From Acidimicrobiia bacterium (GTDB lineage: Bacteria > Actinomycetota > Acidimicrobiia > Spongiisociales > ZC4RG35), in the NCBI GenBank assembly GCA_028285585.1, contig JANQOU010000006.1, positions 434,001 through 498,000 of the forward strand: 64,000 bases of DNA. Direction: 5' to 3'. The stretch's first letter is position 1, and each line of letters starts with the position of its first letter. Below the pieces are notes generated by a model. The model searched no databases. It saw only the letters and a list, made by a program, of their open reading frames with translations, and was not told the DNA's origin. Positions 35,275 to 44,351 of the stretch are shown here, one piece after another. The translations under genes and the position numbers were made by a program.

Positions 35275-36408
35275 ATGTTGAAGGGAATTGCTCATCGCGG
35301 AAGCCCCGAGCTGGAAGCCACCCTTCGCCGGATGGTGGTGGTCTTCCGGTTTCTCGGCTGGATCTGGATGCTGCTGTTGGTGGTCGTCACTCTGAGCGCC
35401 GAAGACACCGAGCCGCCTCCACTCAACACGACCATCGTCTATGCCGCAGTCGCGCTGGCCACCATTTGGACGTTCCTCACCTGGTACATGTCACGCCGGC
35501 ATCCAGAGCCGTTCACCGGCGGAAGGTGGTTCTTCGGTGACAGCATCGTGATGCTCGCGATCGGAGCCGCTTCGGTGGCTGCCGGAGCCGACGAGTTGTT
35601 CCACGGTGGGCTACCCCTGTCCTACGTGTTCGTGGGCGCGCTTTGGGGTGGTCTCCCAGGATCTCTGATCGCAGCGAGTCTCTTGGCCGTCGAGCAGTTC
35701 GCTGTGCACGTGATCGCCGATCTCGGAGCCGTTCGCGCCGCCGGCAGCATCATCTTCTTCATCGTGGCCTCGATCGTCGGGTGGACCTTCGACAGGCTCC
35801 GCGACTACGACATCGCTCGTCAGTCGGCCGAAGGGGCCCTTGCCGCGGAGCGCTCCGCCCGAGCGGCCCACGAGGCCCGCGTCCAGATGGTCGACCGGCT
35901 CCACGACTCCGTGCTCCAGACCTTTCATGCGATCAGGATGGGCGCGGACGACCCCGCACAGTCCCGCTATCTGGCTCGGCGTCAGGAACGGGAGCTGCGT
36001 CGCAACATCGACGAGTGGACCTCTGAGTATGAGAAGAGCTTCCGCGCTGCTCTTCTTGCCGTGCGCGACGACGTGGAGGACACCCATCGGGTCGAGATCG
36101 AGGCTGTCATCAGAGACGACGCCGCCTTGTCGCCGTCTCTGGAAGCCGGCGTGGACGCAGCCCGAGAAGCCCTGACCAACGCGGTCAAGCACGCAGCTGC
36201 CGAGAAGATCACTCTGTTCTCCGAGACCTCTAATGGAGTTGCCGACATCCACATTCGCGACAACGGCCAAGGGTTCACCCATGACGCCGATCGGGATCGC
36301 GTGCTGCGGAGACTCAACCAACGAGTGGACGGGGTCGGTGGCACTGTCGCCGTTGACTCCGGTGACGAGACCGGCACTGACATCAACATCAGGGTTGGCC
36401 TGGAATGA
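35275..36408 (+). CDS. Two-component sensor histidine kinase (HisKA_3/NarX type)
   Basis: About 377 residues from ATG 35275 (a TTG at 35266 is in frame). Five or six hydrophobic segments occupy ~15-175. A short helix with EGALAAERSARAAHEARV leads to the H-box MVDRLHDSVLQTFHAIRM (phosphoacceptor His near 212). The ATPase N-box is around DAAREALTNAVKHAAA and the G-box is IRDNGQGFT. Overlaps the response regulator gene as ATGA. The stimulus is probably membrane-related; no extracellular sensor domain is present. Confidence 0.87.
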   Translation: MLKGIAHRGSPELEATLRRMVVVFRFLGWIWMLLLVVVTLSAEDTEPPPLNTTIVYAAVALATIWTFLTWYMSRRHPEPFTGGRWFFGDSIVMLAIGAASVAAGADELFHGGLPLSYVFVGALWGGLPGSLIAASLLAVEQFAVHVIADLGAVRAAGSIIFFIVASIVGWTFDRLRDYDIARQSAEGALAAERSARAAHEARVQMVDRLHDSVLQTFHAIRMGADDPAQSRYLARRQERELRRNIDEWTSEYEKSFRAALLAVRDDVEDTHRVEIEAVIRDDAALSPSLEAGVDAAREALTNAVKHAAAEKITLFSETSNGVADIHIRDNGQGFTHDADRDRVLRRLNQRVDGVGGTVAVDSGDETGTDINIRVGLE

Positions 36409-37058
36409 CAGCTGAGCGGCTGCGGATCTTTCTCGTCGATGACCACGATGTGGTGCGAGCCGGGATGAAGGCGATCCTCGACGAGTCGTACGACGTAGTC
36501 GGTGAAGCAGACAACGTCGACTCGGCCATCGAGCTGATCAGCGAGCGCGACCCGGATCTCGTCGTGCTCGACGTCAAGCTGCCTGGCGGAGGTGGCGCTG
36601 CAGTGATCGATGCTGTTCGCAGCAAGCGGCCCGACGTGAAGTTCATGGCGCTGACCGTGTCGACCTCGCGAGAAGATGTGGCACAGATGATGAAGGCCGG
36701 CGTCGACGGCTACATCACCAAGACCACGATGGGAAACGAGCTTCCCAAGTTCATAGCGGACACCTACGAGGGCTCGCGGCCCGTCTCAGCTGACGTTGCC
36801 GGCTACTTGCTCGATATCGACGAGGGGATTCAGACCGACTCATCGCTCGCACGGCTGACACCTCGAGAGCGGGAAGTGGTAGGTCTCATCGCTCGTGGCT
36901 ACAGCTACAGGGAGTCTGCCGAGCGCATGGGCATAGCGGTGAAGACGCTCGAGAACCACATGGGGCACATCTTCGAGAAACTCTCGGTGGCGAGCCGTCA
37001 CGAGTTGACTGCTCTCGCCTACGAGGAGGGTTACGTCAGGCCCGACGACATGGTCTGA
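36405..37058 (+). CDS. NarL/LuxR-family response regulator
   Basis: 217 residues. The receiver has acidic residues in FLVDDHDVVRAG, phosphoacceptor Asp in LVVLDVKLPGGGG, Thr in ALTVSTS and Lys near GYITKTTMG. The C-terminal HTH is LTPREREVVGLIARGYSYRESAERM, then KTLENHMGHIFEKL. Partner of the preceding kinase. Similar palindromes flank the pair at 35090-35109 and 37070-37088. Confidence 0.92.
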   Translation: MTAERLRIFLVDDHDVVRAGMKAILDESYDVVGEADNVDSAIELISERDPDLVVLDVKLPGGGGAAVIDAVRSKRPDVKFMALTVSTSREDVAQMMKAGVDGYITKTTMGNELPKFIADTYEGSRPVSADVAGYLLDIDEGIQTDSSLARLTPREREVVGLIARGYSYRESAERMGIAVKTLENHMGHIFEKLSVASRHELTALAYEEGYVRPDDMV

Positions 37059-37069
37059 TCGAGTTAGCA

Positions 37070-37088
37070 CATGGGGAACAACCCCTAT
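37070..37088. promoter_or_regulatory. Imperfect palindrome CATGGGG-N5-CCCCTAT, candidate operator
   Basis: Lies 12 bases after the response regulator stop and upstream of the alpha/beta hydrolase. Six of seven positions in the left arm are mirrored when the 5-base spacer is allowed. It resembles the perfect site at 35090-35109. Regulation of the downstream hydrolase by the two-component system is an inference. Confidence 0.3.
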
Positions 37089-37230
37089 TGCGCTCTGGCC
37101 GAATCTCCATCACATTTACACGACAGGACGGGGATAGCAGGAGTGACCGCGATTCCTCCATCCGGGACGGCCTGAGTGTCCGAGAGGACCCTCAACCTCC
37201 TGGCAAGGCCGGGAGACGGGACCACGTCGA

Positions 37231-38457
37231 ATGCATAGACCCGGAACGGTCGCAGCCCCTGCGAAAGCAGGGGCTTCCTGCTGTTTAGGGTGCCATCTCA
37301 TCAGATTTCTCTTCATCGCCGCGTTTGGCGTCCTGATCGCAGCCGGAACTCACCTCTTGATCGGGCTGGCACTCGCATTCGGGTTCCGGCGCGACGCTCT
37401 CGATGCCGGACCGAGGACGAGAGATTGGGGAGTCTGGGTTCGCTCGGTGACCAACGATCAGATAGTGATCACCGCTCGCACGGCCACACAGAACCTGGGG
37501 CACCCGGGCACTGTTGGGCTGTTCTGGGAGAACGGCTACGGACTCGTTGGCGAGGTGCGACACGTGTACGCCCTCGATGTCACCAGAAGCTTTGAGATGG
37601 TCACCGGTGAGAAGCCACCGGTGTGCGCAGACCCCCTCGACGATTGTGAACAGGTCGACTTAGACGGGTATGCGTTCCCAAGCGACCCGTCCAACCGCGG
37701 GCTCGAGTTCACCGAGGTCAGCTTCCCCGCCCCTTTGGGTGAGCTGGGGGCCTGGCACATCGACGCCGGCCCGACATGGGCTATTCATGTTCACGGCTGG
37801 AAGGCCGAGCGACGCGAGGCGTTGCGGATGCTGCCTGCATACGACAGCGAAGAGATCAGCTCCCTTGTGATCGACTATCGCTGCGACCCGGGCGCTCCCC
37901 TCGACTCGACCGGACGCCATCGGATCGGCCTGAGCGAGTGGGAGGACCTCGAAGCGGCTGTCGAATATGCGCTTGGCCGAGGAGCATCGAGGATCATTCT
38001 CTCCGGGTTCTCCACCGGGTGTGCCGTAATCATGGCTTTCCTCGAGCGATCGCAGCTCTCCGACGAGGTCGTAGGGCTCGTCTTCGATGCGCCGAACATC
38101 ATCTGGGCCGACGTGGTCAGAGCCAACACGGCAGACCTCAAACTCCCAGTGCTCGGTATCAAGGCATCCACATTGATGAAGGAGACAGGCATGTGGCTTG
38201 CCGACCTCATGTGGAAGATCGATTGGGAGGCCACCAACTACGTGCAACGAGCAGCGCAGACCGTTCAGGTTCCGACATTGGTCTTCCACGGCACGTCCGA
38301 CAAGTCGGTGCCGATAGCAGTGAGCCGACAACTCGAGGCCGCCGTGCCCGAGCATGTGGAGTTGGTCGAGACCCCGGCCGCCGGCCACGTCATGAGTTGG
38401 AACGCCGACCCGGACGGCTACGAGCGGCGGCTGGCAGGCTTCCTCAGCCGGCTCTAG
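37231..38457 (+). CDS. Membrane-associated alpha/beta hydrolase
   Basis: About 408 residues from ATG 37231, although the true start is uncertain. A hydrophobic helix lies at ~24-50 (FLFIAAFGVLIAAGTHLLIG), then ~130 residues without a clear fold, then the alpha/beta hydrolase core. The nucleophile elbow is SGFSTGCAV (GxSxG), the acid is in HGTSDKSVP and the His is in AAGHVMSW. Probably an extracytoplasmic esterase or peptidase. A 9-bp hairpin at 37254-37275 falls inside this 5' coding stretch, hinting that initiation may be downstream at a rare codon or be controlled. Convergent with the fabH-like gene, overlapping by 4 bp. Confidence 0.78.
   Translation: MHRPGTVAAPAKAGASCCLGCHLIRFLFIAAFGVLIAAGTHLLIGLALAFGFRRDALDAGPRTRDWGVWVRSVTNDQIVITARTATQNLGHPGTVGLFWENGYGLVGEVRHVYALDVTRSFEMVTGEKPPVCADPLDDCEQVDLDGYAFPSDPSNRGLEFTEVSFPAPLGELGAWHIDAGPTWAIHVHGWKAERREALRMLPAYDSEEISSLVIDYRCDPGAPLDSTGRHRIGLSEWEDLEAAVEYALGRGASRIILSGFSTGCAVIMAFLERSQLSDEVVGLVFDAPNIIWADVVRANTADLKLPVLGIKASTLMKETGMWLADLMWKIDWEATNYVQRAAQTVQVPTLVFHGTSDKSVPIAVSRQLEAAVPEHVELVETPAAGHVMSWNADPDGYERRLAGFLSRL
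37254..37275 (+). terminator. GNRA-tetraloop hairpin at the start of the hydrolase gene
   Basis: AGCCCCTGC (37254-37262), loop GAAA, GCAGGGGCT (37267-37275), then TCCTGCTGTTT. This has the look of an intrinsic terminator or attenuator and follows ~180 bases of non-coding, GC-rich sequence after the response regulator. It could regulate the hydrolase gene by attenuation or mark a short leader RNA. Confidence 0.45.
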
Positions 38458-39431
38458 AACTGCACGGCCGCGGCAGCCCAGTGGAATCCGGCACCGAAGG
38501 CGGTCAGCACGACCAAGTCGCCATCTTTGATGCGTTGGTCCCTCGTCGCCTCCCACATGGCGAACGGGACCGTGGCCGAGCCGGTGTTCCCGTACTCGTG
38601 AACGTTGACGAAGACCCGGTCTTCGGACAAGCCCAGCTTCTTCCCGACGGCATCGATGATTCTCTTGTTGGCCTGATGGGGGATGACGAGAGCCACATCC
38701 GATATCGAGCGGCCCACCCGCTTGACCACCTCCGTCGAAGCCTCACTCATCCGCCTGACGGCCTCGGTGAAGACCTTGCGACCGTCCATCACCAGGCGGT
38801 TGTAGTCGCCCGAGACGAGGCTGCTCTCGTTGAACGGGTTCCGAGTCCCGCCGGCGGCCAGAGTCAAGATCTCGGCGTGTGATCCGTCCGTCCCCGAGAT
38901 CACATCGAGCACCTCCGCTCTGCCCGATTCAGGACCCATCACCACTGCACCGGCACCATCGCCGAACAGCACCGATGTGGCGCGGTCAGTTGCAGAGATC
39001 ATGCGCGAGATCAGCTCGACGCCAATGACAAGGATCTTCTTGGGGGTGACAGTGATTCGTGTCTTGGCGACATCGACGGCCTGGACAAAGCCCGCACAAC
39101 CGCTGCCACCCAGGTCGTAGGTCGGGATGTTGCGGCATCCCAGCTGATGCTGAACCAGCGCGGCGGTGTCTGGAGTCATCAGCTCGGGTGTGTCTGTCGC
39201 CAGGATGATCTCGTCGATGTCTTCAGGAGCGAGACCGGCATCCTCCAGGGCTGTTTCGGCAGCGGCCACCGACATTGTCATTGTGGTCTCGTCCTCATGG
39301 GCGATGCGACGCCGCTTGATGCCCGTTCGCTGGGTGATCCACTCATCAGAGGTGTCGACGAGAGCGGCCCAGTCGTTGTTTGTCATCACATTGTCCGGTG
39401 CGTAGCCGCCAAACCCGAGGATGTATGCCAT
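38454..39431 (-). CDS. 3-oxoacyl-ACP synthase III (FabH-like)
   Basis: 325 residues, normal for KAS III. The catalytic triad is visible: Cys in LGGSGCAGFVQAVD, His in LVIPHQANKRIIDA and Asn in HEYGNTGSATVPFA. The N-terminal TSDEWITQRTGIKRRRIAHEDE segment is typical. It condenses acyl-CoA with malonyl-ACP to start fatty acid synthesis. As it is outside a fab cluster here, a specialised condensing role is possible. Confidence 0.92.
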   Translation of the reverse strand: MAYILGFGGYAPDNVMTNNDWAALVDTSDEWITQRTGIKRRRIAHEDETTMTMSVAAAETALEDAGLAPEDIDEIILATDTPELMTPDTAALVQHQLGCRNIPTYDLGGSGCAGFVQAVDVAKTRITVTPKKILVIGVELISRMISATDRATSVLFGDGAGAVVMGPESGRAEVLDVISGTDGSHAEILTLAAGGTRNPFNESSLVSGDYNRLVMDGRKVFTEAVRRMSEASTEVVKRVGRSISDVALVIPHQANKRIIDAVGKKLGLSEDRVFVNVHEYGNTGSATVPFAMWEATRDQRIKDGDLVVLTAFGAGFHWAAAAVQF

Positions 39432-39486
39432 CAGGCGGGCACCTTAGGGGGTATCGCCGAATTGCACCCGGCCTACAGTCAGGATC

Positions 39487-40254
39487 GTGCTCGACGGGCT
39501 CCAATTCCTCCTGGTGCTCGGCGGTGGCCTTGTTCTCGGGCTCGCCGCCCGGCTTGTGCTGCCTGGAAGGCAGACATTGAGCTGGGCGGAGACGATCGTC
39601 GTCGGGATCGCCGGATCCGGGATCGGAGGCCTGGCCATCAACCTCTTCCAAGAACCCGAGAACCTGTTTCGCCTCGGCTTGGCCACGGCAATCGCCGGCC
39701 TCGGCGGATCGGTGCTGGTCCTCGCCGGCATGCTCTGGTGGCGAAGCCGTAACCAGGTGGCACATCAGGCGGAAGACCTGATCGCGGCAGGTGAGTCTGA
39801 GACCGTCGAGTTCAAGCAGACGGCTAGGCACAACATCCACACCAACGACCGTGACCCCAAACTGGAACTGGTGGTGGCCAAGACGGTTGCAGGCTTTCTC
39901 AACGCAAGAGGCGGGACATTGCTGATCGGGGTTGACGACGAGGGATCCGTAACCGGAATCGAGCCCGATCTTCGCTATCTGAGACAGCAGGATCTCGACC
40001 GCTACGAACTGTGGATGCACGACTATCTGGGGCAGCGGCTGGGAGCAGCGGCTCTGGCATCTATCGATGTCGCCTTCGAGTCGGTGGGCGAGCACACCGT
40101 GGCTCTCGTCCGGGTAGAAGCCTCGGATCGCCCGGTATTCCTCGATGAGCCCGGCGGCACACGGTCGGCCGACTTCTACGTGCGAATGGGCAACTCCACC
40201 CGCCAGCTCCGCACCGACGAGGTGCTCGACTACGAGAAGACCCGATGGGGCTGA
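39487..40254 (+). CDS. Membrane-anchored Schlafen/AlbA_2-domain protein
   Basis: 255 residues from GTG 39487. Three helices at ~5-25, 34-55 and 62-85 with the turn LVLPGRQTLSWAETIVVGIAG (read in parts) resemble the Transgly_assoc/GlsB-type small membrane domain. After a short linker comes an AlbA_2 domain at ~98-250: ESETVEFKQTA, then KTVAGFLNARGGTLLIGVDDEGSVTGI, and FYVRMGNSTRQL. AlbA_2 is associated with nucleic-acid binding and Schlafen-type nucleases. The Glu/Lys pair of EFKQT is present. Membrane tethering of this domain is unusual; function unknown. Confidence 0.8.
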   Translation: MLDGLQFLLVLGGGLVLGLAARLVLPGRQTLSWAETIVVGIAGSGIGGLAINLFQEPENLFRLGLATAIAGLGGSVLVLAGMLWWRSRNQVAHQAEDLIAAGESETVEFKQTARHNIHTNDRDPKLELVVAKTVAGFLNARGGTLLIGVDDEGSVTGIEPDLRYLRQQDLDRYELWMHDYLGQRLGAAALASIDVAFESVGEHTVALVRVEASDRPVFLDEPGGTRSADFYVRMGNSTRQLRTDEVLDYEKTRWG

Positions 40255-40287
40255 CGCTCCTCGTTGCGGCGGCATATGGTCTGTGCG

Positions 40288-41148
40288 ATGACCGCAGGCA
40301 ACTCGATTCCAGCCGATGCCAACGAGCTGTACCTATACGAGCAACCGGCCGGTGAGGGGCACTACACGAAGGGTGGCCGCCTCAAGAAGGGCTTCTACGA
40401 GTCCGAGTTGACCAGGCTCCAGGAGGAACTGGTCAAGCTCCAATACTGGGTGGTGGAGAAAGGCTTGCGTGTCGCAGTCGTCTTTGAGGGACGTGGGAGC
40501 GCCGGCAAAGGCGGAGTGATCAAGAGGATCACCGAGCGCACCAGTGCACGAATCGTCCGAGTGGCAGCGTTGCCCAAGCCAACCGAGCGCGAGCAAGGCC
40601 AGTGGTACTTCCAAAGATACGTGTCGCACCTACCGGCAGCCGGTGAGATAGTCCTGTTCGACCGCAGTTGGTACAACAGGTCGAACGTCGAGTGGGTCAT
40701 GGGCTTCTGCACCGAGCAGGAGCACCGTGAGTTTCTCCGCTCCTGCCCCGAGTTCGAGCGGATGCTGGTGAGGTCCGGCATCAAGCTGATCAAGTATTGG
40801 TTCTCTGTCAGTTACGAGGAACAAGAGCGACGCTTCGCTTCCCGCAACGAGGAGCCGCTGAAACGCTGGAAGCTGTCGGAGATGGATCTGGAGGAGCATC
40901 GGCAATATGTCCGGTACTCGATGGCCAAGGACACGACCTTCCAGTTCACTGACATCGAGCAGTCTCCATGGTTCGTCGTGCCCTCAGACGAGAAGCGCAG
41001 GGCAAGGCTCAACTGCATCTCACACCTGTTGAGCCAGTTCGAGTACGAGGACATGACACCGGGCCCCGTTGACATTCCGGCGAAAGAGGACATCCCCTAC
41101 GAACGGCCACCGTTCAAAGAGCAGACCTTCGTCCCGCAGCTCTACTGA
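40288..41148 (+). CDS. ppk2: Polyphosphate kinase 2
   Basis: About 286 residues from ATG 40288 (ATG 40276 and TTG 40264 are alternatives). Walker A FEGRGSAGKGGVIKRI, Walker B-like IVLFDRSWYNRSNVEWVMGF, and the lid YEEQERRFASRNEEPLKRWKLS are diagnostic of PPK2 class I. It transfers phosphate between polyphosphate and nucleoside diphosphates or monophosphates. It stands alone, 33 bp after the AlbA_2 gene. Confidence 0.93.
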   Translation: MTAGNSIPADANELYLYEQPAGEGHYTKGGRLKKGFYESELTRLQEELVKLQYWVVEKGLRVAVVFEGRGSAGKGGVIKRITERTSARIVRVAALPKPTEREQGQWYFQRYVSHLPAAGEIVLFDRSWYNRSNVEWVMGFCTEQEHREFLRSCPEFERMLVRSGIKLIKYWFSVSYEEQERRFASRNEEPLKRWKLSEMDLEEHRQYVRYSMAKDTTFQFTDIEQSPWFVVPSDEKRRARLNCISHLLSQFEYEDMTPGPVDIPAKEDIPYERPPFKEQTFVPQLY

Positions 41149-41180
41149 TCAGGACCGAGTCGTGACCGGCTCCGATGTGG

Positions 41181-42416
41181 TCAGGCGTCTTCTCTCACCG
41201 GGACGATCTTCCACAAGCCTCCTTCGAGACTGGTGAAGTACAGCTCGCCTTGACGGTCGCTGATGATCGACGTGAGGCTCGATCCCATGTCAAGCTGCGG
41301 CCACTCGAAGACCTCGACCACCTCGCCGTCCTCGAAGGTCAGCGACCTGACCCAGGCTCTGCAGAAGTCGCCAAAGAAATAGTGGCCGTTCAGCTCGGGG
41401 ATCGCCGGCCCGCGGTAGACCTCGCCACCGACCATGGCGCAGATCTCGCTCTTACCCATGTGAAGGTCGGGTGGCTCGAAAGCGGCGGTGTCGCAGGCCG
41501 GTACTTCGAGGCACTCATTGCCTTCGGTGATCGGCCAACCGAAGTTGAGGCCCGGCTCGGCTAGCGGGACGATGTTCAACTCTTCGGCGGTGCTCAAGCC
41601 GATGTCAGGAATGAAGACGTATCCGGACTCGACGTCCAGAGAGATGCGCCAGGGGTTGCGCAGGCCCATCGCCCAGATCTCGGCAGCACCACCTAACGAA
41701 GATGTTCCCGTGAAGGCATTCCCCTCAGGTATCCGATATGGCGGCGCACCAACATCGATCCTGATCACCGACCCGTTGATGTCTCGGGGGTCTTGAGAGC
41801 GCTCCTCGTTCCCCAGCCCACCGTCGCCGATCGACACCCACAGCACATCGTCGGGGCCGAAGAACATCGAGCCTGACTGGTGATACTTCTGGTGCTGCTC
41901 CACGAAGAGATGCGTGCGCATCGTGTCGAGATCGACGGAAGGGACATCTGTCCCACTCACCCATGCCGAGACCAGGTTCGAGTGACCGTCGACATCGGTG
42001 TAGAACATGAACAACTCGCAATTCTCGGCGAAGTCGGGGTGCGGTTCGATCGTGATGAGGCCGCGCTCGTTGACGTCGTCGGAGACGATGTCGGAGATGT
42101 CGAGCACCGGAGGTGTCAACACCTCACCGTCGCGGATCGCAAGGATCCGGCCCGGTTTCTCAGCGACGAGGAACAGATCCTCCCAACCGGGGAGTTGTGC
42201 CATATCGACTGGCTCGTCCAAGCCATCGGCTACGAGAACTGCCTCCAACCCCTCGAACTGGCCGGACGAGATGCCGGCTGGCTCGGCTTCAGCCTCTGCC
42301 GTGCACGACGGCTCCCCGACGCGCGGCACCCATGCCGAGGCGTCGGGGGCATCCAGATCTGCAAGCAGGAGGGAGAGCACCAGCACACCGCTGACCACCA
42401 CTACGAAGCTCTTCAT
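41181..42416 (-). CDS. PQQ-type glucose/sorbosone dehydrogenase family protein
   Basis: About 411 residues from ATG 42416 (a TTG at 42431 is less likely). An N-terminal signal peptide MKSFVVVVSGVLVLSLLL is followed by a six-bladed propeller: GLDEPVDMAQLPGWEDLFLV, NERGLITIEPHPDF, LWVSIGDGGLGNEERSQ (with the family GDGG turn), AMGLRNPWRISLDV and YFFGDFCRAWVRSL. The family oxidises sugars with PQQ and calcium, although many members have unknown cofactors. Secreted or surface-bound. Confidence 0.85.
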   Translation of the reverse strand: MKSFVVVVSGVLVLSLLLADLDAPDASAWVPRVGEPSCTAEAEAEPAGISSGQFEGLEAVLVADGLDEPVDMAQLPGWEDLFLVAEKPGRILAIRDGEVLTPPVLDISDIVSDDVNERGLITIEPHPDFAENCELFMFYTDVDGHSNLVSAWVSGTDVPSVDLDTMRTHLFVEQHQKYHQSGSMFFGPDDVLWVSIGDGGLGNEERSQDPRDINGSVIRIDVGAPPYRIPEGNAFTGTSSLGGAAEIWAMGLRNPWRISLDVESGYVFIPDIGLSTAEELNIVPLAEPGLNFGWPITEGNECLEVPACDTAAFEPPDLHMGKSEICAMVGGEVYRGPAIPELNGHYFFGDFCRAWVRSLTFEDGEVVEVFEWPQLDMGSSLTSIISDRQGELYFTSLEGGLWKIVPVREDA

Positions 42417-42450
42417 TGCGGGAGCACTCAAGCATCGCCACTCCCAAGAG

Positions 42451-43650
42451 TCACGTCGTGTGCAGAGCCTCGGTCGGCGACAGGCGTGAAGCTCTGATCG
42501 CCGGGTAGAGACCGGCTACTCCCCCGATGAGGAGGGCAGCACCCAAACCGCCGAACACGGCGATCGCCGGGACCAGGATGGCCCAGCCCTCGATGCTCGA
42601 GTAGAGCGCGGTCGCACCTACACCGAGCAACACACCGCCGATCCCGCCGATGGTCGCCAACAGGAGAGCCTCGCCGAGGAATTGCCCTGCGATGTTGCGC
42701 CGCGTGGCGCCGAGAGCTCGGCGCAATCCGATCTCGCCTCGTCGCTCCAGGACCGAGATCACCATCACGTTGGCGATTCCCACACCACCGACCAGGAGGG
42801 CGACCGCGCCCAGACCGAGGAAGAGAGCCGTGAGGGTGTCATCGGCAGCCTCCTGGGCTTCGAGTGCATCGGTGGGCCGGGCCACCTCGACTTCCTCCGG
42901 GAACTCCGGGTTCGCCGTGGCGGCGAGAACCGCGGTGACCTGGTCGATCTGCTCCGGTGCCACCCGCACCAGGACCCTGGTAGGCACGTTGTCATGATCG
43001 AGATAGGTGTCAGCGGCGTCGAGTGACACCATCGCAGCCCTATCGAGGTCTGGAGCAAGCTCGAAGGTGTCGAGCACGCCCACCACCGTGAACCACCGAT
43101 CACCGAGCCAAACCTGCTGAGTCCCGGTGACCTCGTCTATCCCAAGCCTCTCGGCAGCCACCGAACCGAGCACAACGGTCGGATAGGCGCCCGTGGCGGT
43201 GTCGAGCCACTTCCCGTCGGCGACCGTGCCAGCCAACGAGTCGAGCAGGGTGTAGTCCACGGCCTGGACGGTGATGCCGGCTGTCTGGCCTTCGTCGACA
43301 AGATCACTCCTGTAGACGTTGGCATCGACCGAGCTGATCGTGCTCGTCGACTCCACCGGACCGATGCGACCGATCATGATCGCTGCCTCGTCAGGGAGGG
43401 CCCCGGTACCGGCACCGATCCCACCACCGGCCTCGACCGTCAGCAGATTGGTCCCGAGCCTTTCGAGCTGGGCGAGCAGCTCCGACTTCGATGACTCGGA
43501 CAACCCGAGTACGCCAACCATCGCTGCGATGCCGATCATCACTCCAAGCGCTGACAAGACAGTCCGCAGCCGACGAGTTCTCATCCCGACAGTCGCTGTG
43601 CGCGCGATATCAGTGACGTGAAGCTGGCTTCGCTCCAGGGTGGACGTCAT
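42451..43650 (-). CDS. MacB-type ABC permease (FtsX domain)
   Basis: About 399 residues starting at ATG 43650, which shares one base with the ATPase stop. Topology: one helix at ~35-55 (TVLSALGVMIGIAAMVGVLG), a large extracytoplasmic MacB periplasmic-core-like domain (~60-270), then three helices ending with GLYPAIRASRLSPTEALHT, the FtsX signature tail. LERRGEIGLRRALGATRRNI is also typical. It forms, with the adjacent ATPase and adaptor, a MacAB-like system that transmits force across the membrane to export lipoproteins, peptides or drugs. Confidence 0.9.
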   Translation of the reverse strand: MTSTLERSQLHVTDIARTATVGMRTRRLRTVLSALGVMIGIAAMVGVLGLSESSKSELLAQLERLGTNLLTVEAGGGIGAGTGALPDEAAIMIGRIGPVESTSTISSVDANVYRSDLVDEGQTAGITVQAVDYTLLDSLAGTVADGKWLDTATGAYPTVVLGSVAAERLGIDEVTGTQQVWLGDRWFTVVGVLDTFELAPDLDRAAMVSLDAADTYLDHDNVPTRVLVRVAPEQIDQVTAVLAATANPEFPEEVEVARPTDALEAQEAADDTLTALFLGLGAVALLVGGVGIANVMVISVLERRGEIGLRRALGATRRNIAGQFLGEALLLATIGGIGGVLLGVGATALYSSIEGWAILVPAIAVFGGLGAALLIGGVAGLYPAIRASRLSPTEALHTT

Positions 43651-44351
43651 CACGCCACCCCCTGCCACGCCGAGTCGTACTCGATGTAGCCGTCGCGCAG
43701 GCCAACAGCTCGCGGGAAGCTCTCGGCGATCTCGCGGTTGTGGGTGATCACGACGATGGTTGCACCGGCCTCGTTGAGCTCTTCTATCAACTCCACGATC
43801 GCGTCGCTGTTCTTCGTGTCGAGGTTCCCGGTGGGCTCGTCGGCAAGGATGATCGACGGGTTGCCCACCATCGCCCTCGCCGTCGCCACCCGCTGCCTTT
43901 CGCCACCGGACAGCTTGGTTGCTTGCTGGTTGAGCCGGTGGCCCATGCCCACATGAAGCAGTTCAATTTCGGCGAGCTCGCGTCGCTCACTGAGCGGACG
44001 TCCGGTGTAGAGCAACCCGTCGGCGACGTTGTCCAACGCGGTCATGCCGTTCAAGAGGTGAAACTGCTGGAAGACAAACCCGATGTGATGTGCCCGCAGG
44101 AACGACAGATCCCGATCGGACATCTCGGACACTCGGTAACCAGAGACGACGACTTCCCCGGACGTCGGCCTGTCGAGGGTTCCCATGAGGTGAAGGAGGG
44201 TCGACTTGCCCGACCCAGAGGGCCCGACCACTGAGACCAGCTCGCCCCTGGCCACCGAGAAGCTCACACCCCGCAAGGCCCTTACCGGCGGAGTCGTGGG
44301 GTATTCCTTGTGAACCTCCACGACCTCCAGGACCGAGTTCAGCTCGGTCAT
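43650..44351 (-). CDS. MacB/LolD-type ABC ATPase
   Basis: 233 residues. Walker A VGPSGSGKSTLLHLMGTLD, Q-loop VFQQFHLLNGMTALDNV, signature LSGGERQRVATARAMV, Walker B IILADEPTGNLDTKNS and switch His in VVITHNRE. The QFHLLNGMTALDNV segment marks the MacB/LolD subgroup. Overlaps the adaptor gene upstream by 4 bp and the permease downstream by 1 bp. Confidence 0.93.
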   Translation of the reverse strand: MTELNSVLEVVEVHKEYPTTPPVRALRGVSFSVARGELVSVVGPSGSGKSTLLHLMGTLDRPTSGEVVVSGYRVSEMSDRDLSFLRAHHIGFVFQQFHLLNGMTALDNVADGLLYTGRPLSERRELAEIELLHVGMGHRLNQQATKLSGGERQRVATARAMVGNPSIILADEPTGNLDTKNSDAIVELIEELNEAGATIVVITHNREIAESFPRAVGLRDGYIEYDSAWQGVA

